The notes beneath the pieces were generated by a model. That model searched no databases. It had not been told where the DNA came from and saw only the letters and a list, made by a program, of their open reading frames with translations. Source: Acorus gramineus (taxonomy: Eukaryota; Streptophyta; Magnoliopsida; Acorales; Acoraceae). Taken from it: a stretch of DNA of 64,000 nucleotides. The position numbers and the translations under genes are program-made. Shown here one piece after another: positions 41,801 through 55,186 of the stretch. The stretch covers positions 9,686,704 through 9,750,703 of the forward strand of contig CM060847.1 in NCBI GenBank assembly GCA_030737835.1, read 5' to 3'. Position 1 is the stretch's first letter. Every line of letters starts with the position of its first letter.

Positions 41801-44075
41801 AAGATGGAGACTGCCGTCAATATTGGGTATGGATTTCGCATGCAACTTCCTTACAATAGGGAAAATTTTTGCAATATTTATACATGTATACTATATTTTC
41901 AACATAATGTAACTCGAGTTCAATTCTGCAGGTTTGCTTGTAGTTTGCTGAGACAAGGAATGAAGCAGATCATCATCACTTTGGAATCGCCAGAAATTGT
42001 TGGATTGGAGAAAGAGGAAAACAAGAAGGCCCTCATCAAGGTGATTTTCTTTTCACATTTGTTGCCCACATTATAATGATGTGTCCATGAAGAGAGGTGG
42101 TTCACTATTGAAACAATTTTTCAAAGTTCAAAGATGAATGGGTGTGAAGATTATTTATTAATAGGATAATATTTCAGGCATCAAAGGAGAGTGTTATTCG
42201 TCAAATTAGTGAAGGACAGTCACTCTTATCCTCATCAAGAAAAGATGTCTTTGCTTTGATCATTGATGGGAAATCCCTCACATATGCTTTGGAGGATGAT
42301 GTGAAGAACATATTCCTAGTGCTGGCAGTTAGTTGTGCATCTGTTATCTGCTGTCGTTCCTCACCCAAACAGAAGGCACTTGTGAGTCCTCATCTTCTTC
42401 TTCTTCTTCTTCTTCTTCTTTTTATTGAAAAAGTGAAAAATCTAGAGGGATTTTTGAATATCGTGCAGGTCACAAGACTGGTTAAAGAGGGCACAGGTAA
42501 GACAACCTTGGCCATTGGAGATGGGGCTAATGATGTAGGTATGCTGCAAGAAGCAGACATAGGGATTGGCATCAGTGGTGTGGAAGGAATGCAGGTCAGT
42601 TCAATAATCATTATACATTTTCTTAAGGATTTTACACTAAACTGTGTTTTCCCTATTAATAACTTGAATTCTTGACCTGTATTTTCAGGCTGTTATGTCA
42701 AGTGATGTTGCAATTGCTCAATTCCGGTTCTTGGAGAGATTACTGCTTGTGCATGGTCATTGGTGTTATAGAAGAATCACGTCAATGGTAAGGCCTCTCT
42801 TCGTGATTTCCAAGCAGTAAAAGCTTCTTTATTAATTGATAAGTGTCTGATATGCTGCATTCTGACACCTCTGCAGATATGCTATTTCTTCTATAAGAAT
42901 CTCACTTTTGGCTTCACTCTCTTCCTGTACGAAGCGTATGCATCATTTTCTGGGCAAGCTGCATACAATGATTGGTACATGTCGTTCTATAACGTTTTCT
43001 TCACATCGCTCCCCGTGGTTGCTTTGGGTGTATTTGATCAGGATGTGTCTGCACGATTTTGTCTCAGGGTATTATTCTGCAACATAAACTCATGTTGATC
43101 TGTATGCTGTTGAAAATATGTATTTTGACATTGTTCATATGGCTTGACACCTTCAATTGAAGGCTTTCCCTTAAGTGCCTTTTTTTTTAATTCTCATGCA
43201 TCATTCCCTAATTTTTTAAATATTTTTCCTACGAAGTACTAGTTGTTTTCTTAGATAATCAGTCCCATAGAACTCATCAACATTGCATGTTCTGTATTTA
43301 TGAAGCAAATATACGCCAACATCATTTTTTTATACTTGGATATGATGCATCGGCCTTTTTCTTGACAAAAACACACACACACACACAAAATAAAAATAAA
43401 AAAAAGAGATGTGACATCTTATAGAACCTCTCCTCTTTTTCCCTGTAGTTCCCCCTTCTTTACCAAGAAGGTGTTCAGAACGTCCTCTTCAGCTGGCACC
43501 GAATACTTGGATGGATGGTCAATGGCATCTGCAGCGCCATCACCATCTTCTATTTCTGCACAAAAGCATTAGATCACCAAGCCTTCCGAAAGGGTGGGGA
43601 GACCGTCAGTCTAGACATCCTCGGGACCACCATGTACACGTGCGTCGTATGGGTTGTCAACTGTCAGATGGCCCTCTCTGTCAGCTACTTCACTCTGATC
43701 CAACACATCTTCATATGGGGAGGCATTGCCTTGTGGTATCTCTTCCTTCTAGTCTACGGAGCAATGACACCAGACATATCAACCAATGCTCACATGGTCT
43801 TCATCGAAGGATGTGCTCCTGCAGCCTCGTATTGGGTCATAACACTCTTTGTCGTGATTGCAACACTCATCCCGTACTTCTCTTATGTGGCCATCCAAAT
43901 GCGATTCTTCCCAATGTACCATGGTATGATCCAATGGATACGATCCGAAGGGCGGTGTGAAGATCCTGAATATTGCGCTATGGTGAGGCAAAGATCGATT
44001 AGACCGACGACTGTGGGCTATACTGCTCGTAGGGAAGCAAAGGTTAGACAGGTCAGGGTCCGACATTCTGGGTGA
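38811..44075 (+). CDS. P4-type ATPase, phospholipid flippase of the ALA8-12 group (11 exons, 1187 aa)
   Basis: P4-ATPases move phospholipids from the outer to the inner leaflet. Exons: 38811-39203, 39668-41004, 41160-41270, 41368-41644, 41738-41826, 41932-42040, 42178-42381, 42469-42594, 42689-42787, 42877-43068, 43449-44075 (3564 nt). In order: [14 protein letters not shown] near the N-terminus, TM1-2 (~75-125), actuator motif LDGET (D195-T198), P4 signature PISL in TM4, phosphorylation site DKTGT (D426), nucleotide-domain ESPDEAAF and KGAD, hinge GDGANDV (G857-V863), then six C-terminal TM segments and the group-typical tail [20 protein letters not shown]. The length equals Arabidopsis ALA9 (~1200). 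Intron 2 appears to be a GC-AG intron: splicing at ag|gcaagg (41003-41010) gives VER-SYKLL as in relatives, while the nearby GT would shift the frame into a stop. No break is seen. Substrate and membrane cannot be told from sequence. Confidence 0.95.
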
Positions 44076-44570
44076 CATTTTCATCTCTCACACGGTTTAA
44101 TATTTGTTAGCTTTTGACGAACTGCTTCTGTGTATACGTCTATGTGACCTCCATCGAAGAAGAAGCGATGCATCAAAGAGGAGACAGGTTTGAGAATACA
44201 TGAAGCAGATGTTCATATTCAGAAGTAAGTTCATGTAGTATTATTTGGAGGGGGTGAATTTTTGGAAATTAAAAGCTCCCCCAAAAATTAGATGTAAATT
44301 TTTCTTGGTTATATTCCAAAGGCTAACATCATTTTTTTTTTCTATTCAACTTTTATGTTTCTCCTTTGTATTGCTTGAGTTGTACACTACAGGAACACAA
44401 AAGAATGCACATTTCACTTTTCTCCCCATTGAAATCCTCTTTCAGTTTCCCTTTATATGATCTCCAGAACAATGTGAGTGAACTGTCTTCTGGTCTTCAA
44501 ACCTTTGAGTAGATTTGTGATGCATCACATTCATTTGTGCCCCGTTTGAAAATTGATATAGCATTATTCG

Positions 44571-45279
44571 TAGGGGGCTATATTTCCACCTCTAGTTCTC
44601 TAACCCACCCCAAAAAAAAAATGGGGTGGGTTAGAGAACCATGGAAAAGAGTGATAGAGAGTGAAGGAGATGAAAATGAGAGAGTAGAAAGGGGAACCCG
44701 CATCCCTGCACATCTTATTCCCTGTCATTGCATCCGTTGCCGCACATCCGCCGCCGCCGCATGCCCGCACATCCTATTCCCCACCCAATGGCGACGAAGA
44801 ACCCACGACCCCAATCCTCCCCTCAACTTTGATCATCCTGATTTGGGTCGAGGGTCTAAAGTTTCACGGTCACATCATCCGCAGCGGGCTTTTAAGGGTT
44901 CGTCCTGATGCAAATGGACACTGATCGCGGCGATGTGACGTCCGCGCGAATCCTGTTCGATGAAATGTCTGACCGAGATGTGATTTTGTAGTCTTCCATG
45001 ATCGGAGGACTCGCGCGGTGCGGCGAAGCACGGGACGTGGTGATGATGACGGGGAAGAGGACGTGCGGGAACACGGCAGCATATGTGCAGGACGTGGTGG
45101 CGGATGTGCGGTGGCGGCGGCAATGACAGGGAAGATGTGCGGAGGTGCGGGTTCCTCTTCTCCGGTCTTTTCCTATTGCTCTCTGCCCCCTCCTTTTCAT
45201 GTTCTCTAACCCCACCCCCAAAAAAACTAGAGGAGTGCGTTAGAGAACTAGAGAGTGGGTAATATAGCTCCCCTTTCAT
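44571..45279. mobile_element. Pack-type foldback DNA transposon
   Basis: The left end gggggctatatttccacctc, followed by tagttctctaac, pairs with the reverse complement of the right end, ggggagctatattacccact, with tagttctctaac. Further in, GC-rich arms repeat inversely: gaacccgcatccctgcacat and gtcattgcatccgttgccgc on the left against gaacccgcacctccgcacat and gtcattgccgccgccaccgc on the right. Between the arms lies a PPR gene fragment (44840-45060). Length ~709 bp. No transposase. It is far more GC-rich than its flanks. The superfamily is uncertain; captured host sequence with long arms suggests a Mutator-like Pack element. Confidence 0.75.
44840..45060 (+). pseudogene. Captured pentatricopeptide-repeat (PPR) gene fragment
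   Basis: On the plus strand, consecutive pieces in different frames read DLGRGSKV, then HGHIIRSGL, then GDVTSARILFDEMSDRDVI, a stop where Trp is usual, and SSMIGGLARCGEARDV. This is the standard order of a PLS-class PPR protein (G..VHGHIIRSG, DV.SARKLFDEM, RDV.SW.SMI.G.A.CG). At least two frame changes and one stop break it. It lies between the inverted arms of the Pack-type element, so it was most likely picked up by that element. The parent gene is not in this window. Confidence 0.75.
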
Positions 45280-47186
<1,907 letters not shown>

Positions 47187-47367
47187 TCCATGTCGAAATG
47201 TGACGTCTTGATCTTATGTTTTCAATTATATGTACATTTGTTACATGTCGATGTGAATATTTTTCATATATATTTCAAAAATGTCTTCCCGCCTTTTCTG
47301 TGAAGCGGTTAAATAACCGCCCATTCTGTACCTCTCTGTCTCTCTCTCTCTCTCTCTCTCCCTCTTC
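47187..47367 (+). promoter_or_regulatory. Short spacer between NUDX1 and GEX3 with CT microsatellite
   Basis: Only 181 bp separate the NUDX1 stop from the first GEX3 ATG. The stretch holds AT-rich 3'-flank-like sequence and then a CT microsatellite at 47337-47361 directly before the GEX3 start. It must contain the end of one transcript and the leader of the other, or they overlap. Confidence 0.5.
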
Positions 47368-50300
47368 ATGTCACCATTGTTTATCAAGGCTGCAGGTGTT
47401 TCAATTCCTCTCATGGGTTTACCGATGATCGGACAACTCTTCTTCCTTCTGTTGATTTTTCTAGTGGATCTTGCGGTCGGGCAAGCATTGGGTTTTGAGA
47501 ATTTTCGGAGTCCGAATAAAGGTAACTGATATTTCTTTACATGGATTTTTTTTTTCTTTGTGTGTGATTGATTGGTTTGAATTTTTTTTTATGCCTGGAT
47601 TTCAGTTCAAGAGATTTCTAACAGGACTACAAATGGGTTTTCTAACCCACTTATCGGTAATGATGGGAGAATCTACGCTTGTTCTGGGCATAACTTTTAT
47701 GCATTTGATGGTAATGGCAGTATTGCATGGGTTGTCTCTCTCAATTATAGATGCCGTTTAGATGTGGCCCCGGTCGGTGGCGAGAGAGGGGAGGTATTGA
47801 TTAATTTATATGGTGATCCTTTTTAGCTCAATAGAAATTCGGATAATGTTTAATACATAGAATTCTCTTTATTTTATTCAGGATGGAATTTAGAATGTTG
47901 TCTTTAGCCTAAATTGAACTGCAAAACTTACCCTGCCATATTTCATGTAATACATAGGAGCGCAAAATCACTAAAAAGATTTTATGGACTACTCTCTTTT
48001 ACCTAACATTACTTTCTTTAGTTTTTTTATGGAATCACACTGACCTTATATTTGTTATTTTATGGTACTCGCTCTATGCACTTACGAGGTAGAACAAGAG
48101 CCAGTACACGATTCTATTTGATGATCTCTTTGTCACATTAAATTTGAAATTCTCTGTAAGCAGTGATGCATCTATGCGAGTATTTGGCAGATTTTCTTGA
48201 TTGCTGAAGACCGGGTTCTTAGAATAGATCCTTCCAATGTTGGAACTTCGTCATCTGCTGTGGAAGTTTTCTATGGGCCCGAGTCTTCCAACAAAGGGTC
48301 TGGTGAGATAATTGGGCTTGCAATCAGCATTTGGTATTCATCTCTCTTTGTCACTATCAAGAATCGAGGACTCTTCGCGTTCAAGCTGCATGGCAAACTA
48401 ATGTGGAGTGCTGGACCTATGCTTTATCGGTTTGGTTATCGCCAGGGCTGTAAACAGAACATAACTGGTTGTTATTTTTCGTCAGCAGCGGTCATTGATC
48501 AGTGTGAGGGAACTATTTATGTAAGGTTTTGCTTATTTACTTGTGCTTTTCTTCATTAGTTATGTTTATATTGAATGTTAACTATGATTGGGAATCGTTT
48601 TCTATATCTGGTCATTTTTAGATTTGTTGTTTCCTCATTGTCCATAAATTATAAAATGTTTCCATTCTTAGTTTTTTTTTTCCGCAGTACTCAACTTGTT
48701 TTCAGTGTCATTTCTCTCTTTTGACTGCACATATATTGTTAGGGATTATCGGTCATAAATAATGATACTGATATTTTTGGATTATATATATTTTTGATCT
48801 TGCAGATTTCAAATACTGAAGGGCAGCTTTATTCTTTGTACATGAACAGTCCCCATTTCAAGTGGATTCAAGATTTCAGTGCAATAGACAAATTTTTTAC
48901 AATTACACCTGGAAACAATGGTCATTTATATCTAGTTTTTCCGAATAAATCACTTGTAATTGCACTGGATGTTTCCTCTGGTAACATTTTGTGGGAGAAT
49001 ACAATTGGGCCATTAAGTACAGAGCACAGTTTTCCTGTTGTTGACCTGAATGGTGAGTGCACATTTGCAAAATATTTTAAAATACATAGAGGATGAACTG
49101 ACACTTCTCTTGATGCTTTGAACTGCCATGTTGAGTAAATTTATCTGGTTTTCTGGTTATCATATATGAATAGGCTGGTTATCGATCGGTTCTCTAGATG
49201 GGTTCTTATATTCTTTCTCACCTACTGGAGTTGTCAAGCATTCCTTGAGAGCAAGTGCTCTTGATTCGGTGATCCTAGTTAGCCCGGTTCTTGATTGCTC
49301 TGGCTTTGCAGTGTTTGTTTCTCAAACAAGGGTGGAGGCAAAGACGGGACAGTTGATTGGGGAATATGAATATATATCAGCAACAAAACCCATAGATTTG
49401 GTATTTACTATGTTGATTCCTGCCACTGGAACAGTGTACTGGACTGAAAAGTACCCTGGTAAGCATTGTATCGATATATGCTATTTAGTTTGAACTGAAA
49501 TGAGGAGGTGGATGCATGGACTAAATACAGGGTTCTAATCGAAAATAATGCAAATAGTGATATAAAAAATTATGTCCAGGCATTGGATATTCAATATAGT
49601 TGAACAGAAAATCAATAAATTATTGTGTAGATAAGGTTAAATCGTAACTTCTAATTTGGATTGGAGATTGTTGGGAAGAAATAATTTTTGATATATAGAT
49701 GTTTTTCCATAATACATTCAAGATAAACTCTTTAGTAACAGAAAATAATTGTATGTGATTATCATTGTATTTTTGGTACATTCTAATCTATATTGGTGGG
49801 GTGCATGTCAGGCCCATTGTCATCCTTATTATCAGAGACCGACCTTCGTTACTTTGCTTTGGATGAGAGGATTACTCTTGCCCTTGTTGCTGCAGCAAGT
49901 GAGTTTCTTTTAGTGACAAGTAGTTCATGAGTAATAATAACTTCAATAGATATATATTCTATTTACCCCAAACAGTCTGCGGGGTTAGTCCGGCATACAG
50001 TCCATATACCTTGATGCCCATGCAACGAGGTATATATCTTCCTTAACGAAGTATATACCTCTCTAGATGAGATTTACTATTTTTAAAAAATCAAAACGTG
50101 TGTAGACTGTCCCACGGACTGTCCCTAATATTATTCTGAACAGTTTTGTCAAATCAGCTGCCCTACATTCCTGTGTGTTTGTTGTTATTCATTGCTGCAT
50201 GCCCTGCCTTTTCTTTTTTATATGATGACCCATTTTTCACGTATTTAATCTGTTATCTTTGTCAATCTTTTTGTGCAGAAACTGATGATTCCTTGCCTTG

Positions 50301-51648
50301 CCACACCAGACGTAATAACTTCTTTTTTTTAAATTGAAGTTCGACTGAATATGATCTCATTTTTGTTAAAGTGCAAAGTCATCATACACTTTATTTGGTT
50401 TTAAGCAGGCCAGAAGCTTACATGGAGCTGTTCTCAAGCAAAACCAAAATACCTCAGCATATACACAGGTGAGATACTCCTGCATGCATGATGTATTAAA
50501 AACTTTAGAACTTCATTTATCAAATATTACTTTTAAGTAAAAATCGGGGTTGGAGATGCTTGAGGGTCCTCAATTTAAAATGGCATGACAAGAAAGTATG
50601 TTCATAAAGAGAATGACATGTAATATATGTTCAAGGATTTCCGGAAAAAAAGAAAGAAAAAGAAAACATATGTCCAAGGATTTCCGAAAAAAAAAAACCG
50701 TATGTCCAAGGATTTATTTTGAACTTAATGACCTTACAACTTAACTTTTATTTTAAAATATCATTTAATCCTACTAATTTGTATCAAAACTATTGTTAGA
50801 AGGGATCATTAATTCTGGGGGAATTAGAGGTGATGTTAGCACAGCCATACCATTATCGTTCTTTTCTATTTCCATGCAGGCAATGAAAGAGCTATTCTGT
50901 TCTTCCTACTATTCCAGCTGGCAGTTATAGTGGTACTAGCCGGATTCGTTCGTTTCTGTTGCATATTTTGGAGGAAGAAGAAGCTGCAAGAGCATGATCT
51001 TAAAACATTTCTCGAAAAGAGGGTATGTGATCTCTTAAATCTATTTAAAATGACCAAAAATCTATTTCTCAATACACAAACACTCACCCTCATCTTCCCA
51101 TTCAGCGTTGGCTCCTCGTGAAAAAAAAGACATTCAATAACAAGATCATGGAGCTCGAACAAAAGGCATCACAAGATATTGCAGGCAATGAAGTCTTGGA
51201 AAAACTAGGGGACATGGTGAAAGCCCGAGATGGAATAGAGAGGAAACTATCGACAACATATAGTTTGGGTCGAGACAGCATCATTTCTGGCTCAAAATCA
51301 GTCCTCCCTCTGTATGATGGGAAGCAGAGGAGCTACTCATTCCAAAGTTCGAAGAAGGCGAGTGTGACCATCTTTAACACTACCAGTGATCTGAGCTCAA
51401 GTGAGAGTACTAGTGGAAGTCATGGTGATTCAACAAGCGAAGAAGAGATGGCAAATGTTATTGAAGAGGAGACTGGGACTTCTTTTGGAGGTGAGGAACA
51501 GGAGCCTCTGTCAAGAACAAAGTTGTATTCGAATCCATTCTTTGTTGAACGACATTCGGGGACATCGAGCGAGGATGAACGAGTGGTGGAGCCGAACATG
51601 AAGGCGAGGATGTGGTTGAAGAGAAGGACATTGTCATCTACTAATTAG
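47368..51648 (+). CDS. GEX3: GAMETE EXPRESSED 3-like membrane protein (10 exons, 689 aa)
   Basis: GEX3 is a plasma-membrane protein expressed in gametes and needed for pollen-tube guidance and early embryogenesis in Arabidopsis. Exons: 47368-47521, 47606-47793, 48191-48520, 48806-49052, 49174-49458, 49812-49898, 50279-50311, 50409-50468, 50880-51022, 51106-51648 (2070 nt). A signal peptide lies in the first ~38 residues (LFFLLLIFLVDLAVG). The extracellular part is a PQQ-enzyme-like beta-propeller: IGNDGRIYACSGHNFYAFDG, SAGPMLYRFGYRQGC, DQCEGTIYISNTEGQLYSL, FKWIQDFSAIDKFFTITPGN, IGSLDGFLYSFSPTGVVK. One transmembrane helix is at ~466-489, followed by RFCCIFWRKKKLQEHDL and a cytoplasmic tail with a coiled-coil-like part, RKLSTTYSLGRD, and a Ser/Glu-rich end. 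An in-frame ATG at 47413 gives a shorter, neater signal peptide and may be the true start. No break is seen. Exon 7 is only 33 nt. Confidence 0.92.
49970..50130. mobile_element. Small foldback insertion in GEX3 intron 6
   Basis: aacagtctgcggggttagtc near 49971 and the reverse complement of gactgtcccacggactgtcc near 50106 are similar, and the inside has gaggtatatatcttccttaa facing aagtatatacctctctagat. About 160 bp in all. The family is not recognised and the ends are uncertain. Confidence 0.45.
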
Positions 51649-52632
51649 GAATAACTGTCAACTGCCTCTTTTTACATGGTAGATTGATGTGTGGCTTCTT
51701 TTGATGTGGATAATTCGGACTTGTTCAGAAACAATGCTATGGACTTTGTTTACTTTGATAAGTGAATATTAGAACCCAAGCTTATGATTTTTTTTTTTTT
51801 TTTAGATACAAAGATCTTGAAGGCTACAAGATTCATATCCTAATTTACTAATGCAAACTGTGGGTCAGCATGGATCCACAAACTAATAATGGGCTAAAGC
51901 ACATGAGACAGAGGGTTTTTTCCATGTTTTTTTCGACGGCCAACGAGCCTTGAAGCTGAGTCCTCCATGGGGTTCGACTACCAAGGCAAAGCCTGGCAGG
52001 ACGAGCCTATGATCTTTTGATTGCAAATTTTAACAATATTATGAACTTATGTTTGTCTGTGTTTGTAACTTGAATGCACTGTTTTGTTATGCACTTCACG
52101 TCCTCATGTTTATTTAACTGTTCTTATCTATTATCTCTCTTACAATCTTTATGCTTTGATTTTTGTGGTATATATTTAATGTAATTATTTTTATATAAAA
52201 TAAAATACATTTATATAAATTGAATGTATATATTTTTTAAAAAATAATCATATATTTCAACTCGTTAAAAAATAGATTCTAAAGTGGTTGCATGTAAGGA
52301 CATCTAATTAAACATTTTAATTTTTTTTTTAGTCAAAGTCTCATGATAATATTCCTAAAAGATTATCAGGATTAAAATATATTTAACTATTAAATAAAGC
52401 TAATAGTTGATCAGGAATTTACACCACAACACTCCAATGTTATTTAATTTTACATTATCCTAATTTTAGTTTTCTTTCAATACTATTATCAATTAAAATT
52501 AAAATGAGAGAAATATATTCTATAACCGGGTCATCCATCGTACTTCCAAAAAGAAGATGAAATCTATATATATACCACCAATTAAAAAAAAAAAATCAAA
52601 CAGAAATAAAGGTCAGTGTACCTCCTAAACAT
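51649..52632. other. Region downstream of GEX3
   Basis: The first ~130 bp are the probable 3' untranslated region. The rest is AT-rich; a less AT-rich piece at 51930-52015 (cgacggccaacgagcc, ggttcgactaccaaggcaaa) resembles no tRNA or domain I can name. Confidence 0.5.
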
Positions 52633-54485
52633 TACCCCCCCGTTTGGGAAGTGGAATTGTGTTATTCAGCCCTGATAGTTATACGGGGATAAATATTAGT
52701 GTTTGGCAGAATAGGCCTATTCGTGTTTGGCTTATTGGGAAACGAAAAATGTAGATTTTTGGTGTTTGGTTGACCTAGAATAAACTGTGGATAAATGGTT
52801 GATAAGGGATGGATAGGGAGTTATTATTTTTAAAATGTCAACTTTGCCCCTGGAATATATTTTTGTGTTTGGTGTAATTGATGAATATAAATCAGTCCAT
52901 CATGAGTGTAATTAAATCTGGACGGTCCATCTTATGTAATATTTTATGGTGGGCCCATGAAAAATGAATGTTACTCTATTTTAAATTAAATAAGATAATT
53001 TGTAATAAAGCATATGTTTCAATAGATGACTAAAAGATGACTAATGGGATATATGAGATTGCATTTGTCGGTTGTAAAAAGAAGTGTGTAAATGTATTCA
53101 ATTCAAGGTTCGGGACAGCCTCTTGGACAGTAAAAAGCTGTTTCAAATAGTACATCTGATGTAATTACTTATACGCTTTAGTGACAATTGTACATTGCTG
53201 TATTTCGAATTAAATGGAACAGTGGAAATATAAATGTTTTTAACAAGGTGTCCACCTCACTGGAAGGCTAACAATAAATCAGATTGCATTAAGGTTAATT
53301 GTGTGCAGTGAATCATGTTAATCTGAATATGGATTTTTTTTAGTGGTTTAGATGCATTTATTCCTAAAATAAAATAAACTTGATCAATTAGTTGTAATAT
53401 TAATGATTTTTTAAATTCCCAAATTACTAGCAAGAACTCACCCTAGGTACCTATTGTATCCTGAGGGTTCCTCAAAATTCGAAAACTTTCTTCTTCTTCA
53501 GAGCTGTAGCAAGGAGAAATTTTTCATGGAAACAACCACATATTGCACATACAAGAAGCAAATAATCCAATCAGACCGAACCCATTCAACAATGAAGAAC
53601 AAAATGTCTCACCAGAAATCCATGAAAATAAATGATGCTCAGAAAATCCATAAAAAAAAAGAAAAACATAATCAGATGAAAACCAACCCTTTCAAGATAC
53701 AACAAATTAACAAGAAAAAAAACAAGATCAAAGTCACCTGAAAAAACATACAACAACCGAAACCCTAAAATCCAATCAACAGATTCAAAGCCCACAAATC
53801 CAAAACACCAAAACACAGACACGGAGAATCGACGAAAATCGAAGAAGGAACCGCTCGATCCGAATGCACTCGTTCGACTGATGCACCGCCTTCCCCACGT
53901 TTGCAGCACCACAACCTCGTCGCAAGGCCGCTCGTCGAACAGACCAACGACAGATCTCCCGAGGCGGATGCGGTGAAGGCCTAATTTTTCACATCTAGGG
54001 TTACCCGATTTGGCAGTGAAGAAGAAGAGAGAGGATTTCGATGGGGACGAGAGTGTGAAGTCGTGGTGAGAAGTGGGTGTGGTGATTAATGATACACGTG
54101 TCGGCAGATTAAAAAAAGGTCCACCATTTTGGACGGTCAGGATAAGCATCTTCATTTTTTTTTATTTTGGACGGTTCTGATTGATGATGGTTGGCTAGAT
54201 CCACTGATCTGACGGTGTAGATTAAATGGGGGTGTATCATTGGGTTGTGTTAAAGTAAGAGAGAGAATTTTTTTGTAATGATTGTGAGGGGTATTTTTAT
54301 TCTCAGGAATAGATAAGCCCTGATAAGCTATTCTCACCTTTTAGTGGAATTGTTATCAGGCCTTATGCTAACTTATCCAGGCATAACTATCAGGGTTTAT
54401 CCGCACCAAACAAACAGCGAATAAGGGCTATTCTGCTGTTATTCACCCTTATTCTCTGTTTATGTTGGTTCCCAAACTGGGGGTA
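52633..54485. mobile_element. Non-autonomous DNA transposon, ~1.85 kb
   Basis: The left end, taccccccc then gtttgggaagtggaattg, matches the reverse complement of the right end, taccccca then gtttgggaacc. Near both ends are related sub-terminal words: cagccctgatagttat and cagaataggcctattcgtgt on the left; aaccctgatagttatg and cagaatagcccttattcgct on the right in reverse complement. The centre (about 53450-54150) is a different, less AT-rich sequence with an open frame on the minus strand (53586-54155) that has no recognisable domain, possibly a captured leader and first intron of a host gene. No transposase. TIR type suggests PIF/Harbinger or a related class; the target duplication is unclear. 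Confidence 0.65.
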
Positions 54486-55186
54486 AAGGGACCATCATGA
54501 TCTGTAGTTCATTAAATCGACGGCTATGATGACACTTTCAGCCGTCATTCATAATTGCAAGTTTTCTACACTCTTGAGATTAATCAAATTATAATCTTAT
54601 TTAACTGAAAATAGAGTCGAACCAAAATAGAACCGAATTTTTAAAATGATTGATGATTTAAATTAATGAGTTTTTATGGATATTAGTGATATATATAAAC
54701 AACAGTAAAAAAAAATTTACACAAAAAAATAATTTAAATAAATATTGATTATAATAAAAATTAATTTAAATTTATTTCGTAGTTCAGTTATTTGATTTTT
54801 TAAAAATAAAAATAAAAATAAAATAAAATCTAAATTAAAATTAAAATCAATTTAACAAAAAATTAAAAAACAATTAATCCAAATCTAAACAAATTCCGTC
54901 TCCAACCACGATAAAATCAGTACCGACAAATAAAAAATACATTCCTTTCGTTCCCAAAATCACCGGTTCTTCAAAAATCGCAGCTCGTCCAAATCCCCAA
55001 ATCCCCCCTCCAAAACCCTAATTTTCGTCTTTTTAGTCCATACAATCGATTCGGCCTCCACATCTTCGTATCCACCTCTGAATCTTCCGATTCTCTTGCC
55101 TTCTCCATCGCGTAATCTACAATCCTAGGGTTGAAGTCAACGTATCTTTGAATCATTGGACGATTTCGATCCGCATTCATGATTTG
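54486..55186 (+). promoter_or_regulatory. 5' flank and leader of the ZCCHC8-like gene
   Basis: AT-rich until about 54890, then balanced sequence with aaaaccctaatt (telobox-like) near 55012, typical of leaders of growth-related plant genes. No confident TATA box. Confidence 0.4.

Noticed and set aside
43511-43960. 149-aa ORF overlapping the last flippase exon in another frame
   Set aside because: The flippase frame carries conserved membrane segments and the family tail; the other frame is a shadow.
44875-45279. 134-aa and 109-aa minus-strand ORFs in the Pack-type element
   Set aside because: They arise from GC-rich inverted arms and the reverse of the PPR fragment; no independent product is likely.
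51930-52020. Possible tRNA-like block containing ggttcgactac
   Set aside because: No cloverleaf with a matching acceptor stem or anticodon arm could be drawn.
53586-54155. 189-aa minus-strand ORF in the 1.85-kb transposon
   Set aside because: The latter half is Phe-rich translation of a T-rich intron-like stretch and no domain is visible.
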